This document shows, piece by piece, positions 61,879 to 64,000 of a stretch of DNA of 64,000 nt; the stretch's first letter is position 1, and each line of letters opens with the position of its first letter. This DNA comes from Acidobacteriota bacterium (GTDB lineage: Bacteria; Acidobacteriota; Terriglobia; Acidiferrales; UBA7541), in contig QHYZ01000070.1 in NCBI GenBank assembly GCA_003225295.1, positions 1-64,000 of the forward strand, read 5' to 3'. The translations under genes and the position numbers were made by a program. The notes beneath the pieces were generated by a model that worked only from the letters and a program-made list of their open reading frames with translations, did not search any database and had not been told where the DNA came from.

Positions 61879-64000
61879 ATGAGAAATTCAAAGGCGAAAG
61901 ATTTCTCGGCGATGCTCAAGAAGATGAGTTTTGAGATCGGGATGGCTGCGCTGCTTCTGGCCTGTGTGCCCGGCGTGCGGGCGCAATCGGAATCCATCAA
62001 CGCAACGATTCGAGGACGCATCACGGATCCCACCGGCCAGTCGGTGGTGGGTGCCGCGGTGTCGGCCGTGAACGACGCAACCGCGTACGCACGAAGCGTG
62101 CCTACAGGCGACGACGGCTATTACGTGATTCCAACACTGCCCATCGGCACCTACACGCTCACGGTGACCAAGGACGGATTCTCAACGCTGAGATTTCCCG
62201 GGATTGTTCTTCAGGCCGGGCGAGAGGCGGTCGTTGACGGCGCCCTGAAGCTGGGTTCGGTGAACACTTCGATCGAAGTGAACGGCGGCGTCCCAGTGCT
62301 AGATCTCGCGCGAACCAACATCAGCGGAACGATCACCCAGACCGAGGTCCAAACCCTGCCGCTGACCTCACGGAACCCTTATAACTGGATCATGTTCCAG
62401 CCGGGCGTTAGCGGCCACCCCAATCCCGAGCTGGGAATTCCACGCACCTTGAATACCAACGGCTTCGTGGACCGCATCAACTATCAGATGGACGGTATGG
62501 TAGATACGGAAAGCGATCGTTACGGGCTGCGGCTGTTTCCCATTTCCTCCGTTTATGTGAGCGAGATTCAGACGGTCAGCAACAGCTTCGCTCCGGAATT
62601 CGGCGGCACCACGGGGAACATCTATAACGTGATTACTGGATCAGGCACGAACAATTTGCACGGCATGTTTCAGTGGATCCGCGGGCCGGTGGACACCAGC
62701 GCGCGGCCCATCCTGCTATCTCCCACACGGCCGAAGCCTAATCTGCTGATGAATTCCTACGGCATGAACGCGGGCGGACCGATCAAGAGGGATAAGTTTT
62801 TCATCTTCGGCGCGTACGAGCACCTGTACCGCGCGCTGCCCGTGGCGAACACGGTGAGCGCCACAAACCAAACGGCCCTGGAAGCCATTGGAATTCCGGC
62901 GTCGCAATTTGACACTGCCCCGTCCGTGCAACACGCTCAGTTCCTGGACGTGCGCGGCGACTGGGATATTGACACGAAAAACCATGTCTTTGTTCGGGTG
63001 AATTATTTCCGGAACACCTACCCCTTCAACACGGCTGTCGGCGGGATGAACACGCTGGCTGCTGAGTCCGACTTTAAGGACCGCGCCCACGTTGCCGGCC
63101 TCCAGTGGGTCGACACGCTTTCGTCAAATTGGCTGAACGAGTTCCGGTTTTCCTATCCCTACCGGAATGAGAAACACATTGCGGGATCACTGACCGGGCC
63201 GCAGCCGGCGGTGACCATCTCGGGGGTGGCGAACATCAACGGGAGCACCAGCGTCGGCGATGTATTCGCGGAGAAGATTCCCAGTTGGAACGACAACCTG
63301 ACCTACATTCGCGGCCCACACACGTACAAGGCGGGATTTGGATTTTCGCGCATCATTGACGTGCAGGAAGGCGACACGTTTACACAGTATGTTTTTCCAT
63401 CTATCCCTGCGTACCAAGCAGCGTTGAACGGAACCGACCCGAAGTCCTATTCAACGGTGAACGCGCTGATCGGCAATTCACGGGTGGGCTACATTTCCAA
63501 TTTCTTCAACTTTTTCGTGCAGGATAACTGGCAGGCGCGGCCGTCTCTGCTGGTGAGCTACGGCATCCGCTACGACCGGTTTCTTTCACCGGCGGCGAAC
63601 CCGACTGCGCCGTACCCGTTCTCGCGCAGCTTCAACAATCCCGCGGGGAACGTATCGCCGCGACTGGGCCTAGCGTGGAGACTCGGGAACAAAACGGTGC
63701 TGCGCGCCTCGTGGGGAAAATTCTACGACGCCCCGCCAACCAATCTCTGGTACAACGCGCTCTTCAACGACGGATCGGGCACCGCGTTCAACGCATCGCT
63801 TTCGCCGGCGTCGTCGGGTGCCCCTTCCTATCCTCAGGCCCTAACGTCGGCCACGGCCCCGGCCATTCCATCCGTCTTTACGGTTACTCCCAACTTCAGG
63901 AACGGCTATGCCATGACGACCACGCTCCAAGTTTCGCGGGAACTGACGAGAAACGACGCGATCACGCTGGCTTTCGTGAATACCGGCGGGCGGCAGTTGC
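61879..64000 (+). CDS. Oar-like TonB-dependent receptor, partial (C-terminus beyond window end)
   Basis: The frame is open from ATG 61879 to the right edge (about 707 codons). AGGGGAAG lies eight bases before the ATG. The N-terminus has a signal peptide (GMAALLLACVPGVRAQSE), a carboxypeptidase-regulatory domain (NATIRGRITDPTGQSVVGAA), the plug motif LPLTSRNPYNWIMFQPGVSG and RINYQMDGMVDTESD, then barrel strands such as NFFVQDNWQARPSLLVSYGI. The missing part is the distal barrel. The substrate is unknown and no hydrolase gene is adjacent on the left. Confidence 0.88.
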   Translation, partial: MRNSKAKDFSAMLKKMSFEIGMAALLLACVPGVRAQSESINATIRGRITDPTGQSVVGAAVSAVNDATAYARSVPTGDDGYYVIPTLPIGTYTLTVTKDGFSTLRFPGIVLQAGREAVVDGALKLGSVNTSIEVNGGVPVLDLARTNISGTITQTEVQTLPLTSRNPYNWIMFQPGVSGHPNPELGIPRTLNTNGFVDRINYQMDGMVDTESDRYGLRLFPISSVYVSEIQTVSNSFAPEFGGTTGNIYNVITGSGTNNLHGMFQWIRGPVDTSARPILLSPTRPKPNLLMNSYGMNAGGPIKRDKFFIFGAYEHLYRALPVANTVSATNQTALEAIGIPASQFDTAPSVQHAQFLDVRGDWDIDTKNHVFVRVNYFRNTYPFNTAVGGMNTLAAESDFKDRAHVAGLQWVDTLSSNWLNEFRFSYPYRNEKHIAGSLTGPQPAVTISGVANINGSTSVGDVFAEKIPSWNDNLTYIRGPHTYKAGFGFSRIIDVQEGDTFTQYVFPSIPAYQAALNGTDPKSYSTVNALIGNSRVGYISNFFNFFVQDNWQARPSLLVSYGIRYDRFLSPAANPTAPYPFSRSFNNPAGNVSPRLGLAWRLGNKTVLRASWGKFYDAPPTNLWYNALFNDGSGTAFNASLSPASSGAPSYPQALTSATAPAIPSVFTVTPNFRNGYAMTTTLQVSRELTRNDAITLAFVNTGGRQL

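Overview
The window looks like a chromosomal segment of an Acidobacteriota (Terriglobia-like) bacterium. The reasons are inferred from gene content, not from a marker gene. There are five Oar-type TonB-dependent receptors with an N-terminal carboxypeptidase-regulatory domain (one of them internally deleted). Many enzymes carry twin-arginine (Tat) signals and belong to secreted sugar-metabolism families (Gfo/Idh/MocA, xylose-isomerase-like). There is also a Ser/Thr kinase fused to PD40 repeats, a CRTAC1 (FG-GAP plus ASPIC/UnbV) protein, a DUF4382-type lipoprotein and a multihaem cytochrome fused to TPRs. No rRNA, intact tRNA, CRISPR array or phage region was seen.

Layout. 1-7.7 kb is a minus-strand glycan operon: a DUF4091 protein, a small cache-like sensor, a GH42-like enzyme and a TonB receptor that runs off the left edge. 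7.8-8.1 kb holds a transposase remnant. 8.3-10.5 kb is a two-gene unit (sugar isomerase-like TIM barrel plus Gfo/Idh/MocA). 10.5-16.7 kb is an accessory stretch with a frameshifted hypothetical gene, an orphan antitoxin, a DUF4143 ATPase with a perfect palindrome at its start, a seven-haem cytochrome and a brnTA module whose toxin gene has an amber stop. 16.7-23.7 kb carries a secreted GH38 alpha-mannosidase, an oxidoreductase and a lactonase-fold protein. 23.9-27 kb is eroded (kinase/PD40 pseudogene, another broken gene). 27.2-36.5 kb has a cytochrome/copper-monooxygenase protein, CRTAC1, a TonB receptor and a TPR protein.

36.6-44.9 kb is a PUL-like locus: a divergent IclR regulator facing TonB receptor, alpha-L-fucosidase (GH29) and GH97, the last broken by two frameshifts. 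45-50.9 kb is a four-gene signalling operon: REC-HD-GYP, a large hybrid histidine kinase, a single REC, and REC-PilZ. 51-54.2 kb has a decayed tRNA-Asp-like gene and a divergent purine pair (adenosine deaminase and NCS2 permease). 54.4-64 kb holds a Gfo/Idh/MocA enzyme, an eroded AGE epimerase, an S51 peptidase, a mini TonB receptor, a DUF4382 lipoprotein, a membrane-anchored CxxC protein and a TonB receptor that runs off the right edge.

How it fits together. The receptors are likely outer-membrane importers for glycan fragments released by the secreted hydrolases. The oxidoreductase/isomerase enzymes would process the resulting sugars. The most unusual feature is the density of broken genes (about ten in 64 kb). 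Three genes keep both ends but have lost the middle. Four genes have in-frame stops, all explicable by single C-to-T or G-to-A transitions. This points to local gene erosion rather than to recoding, because intact neighbours also end in TAG.
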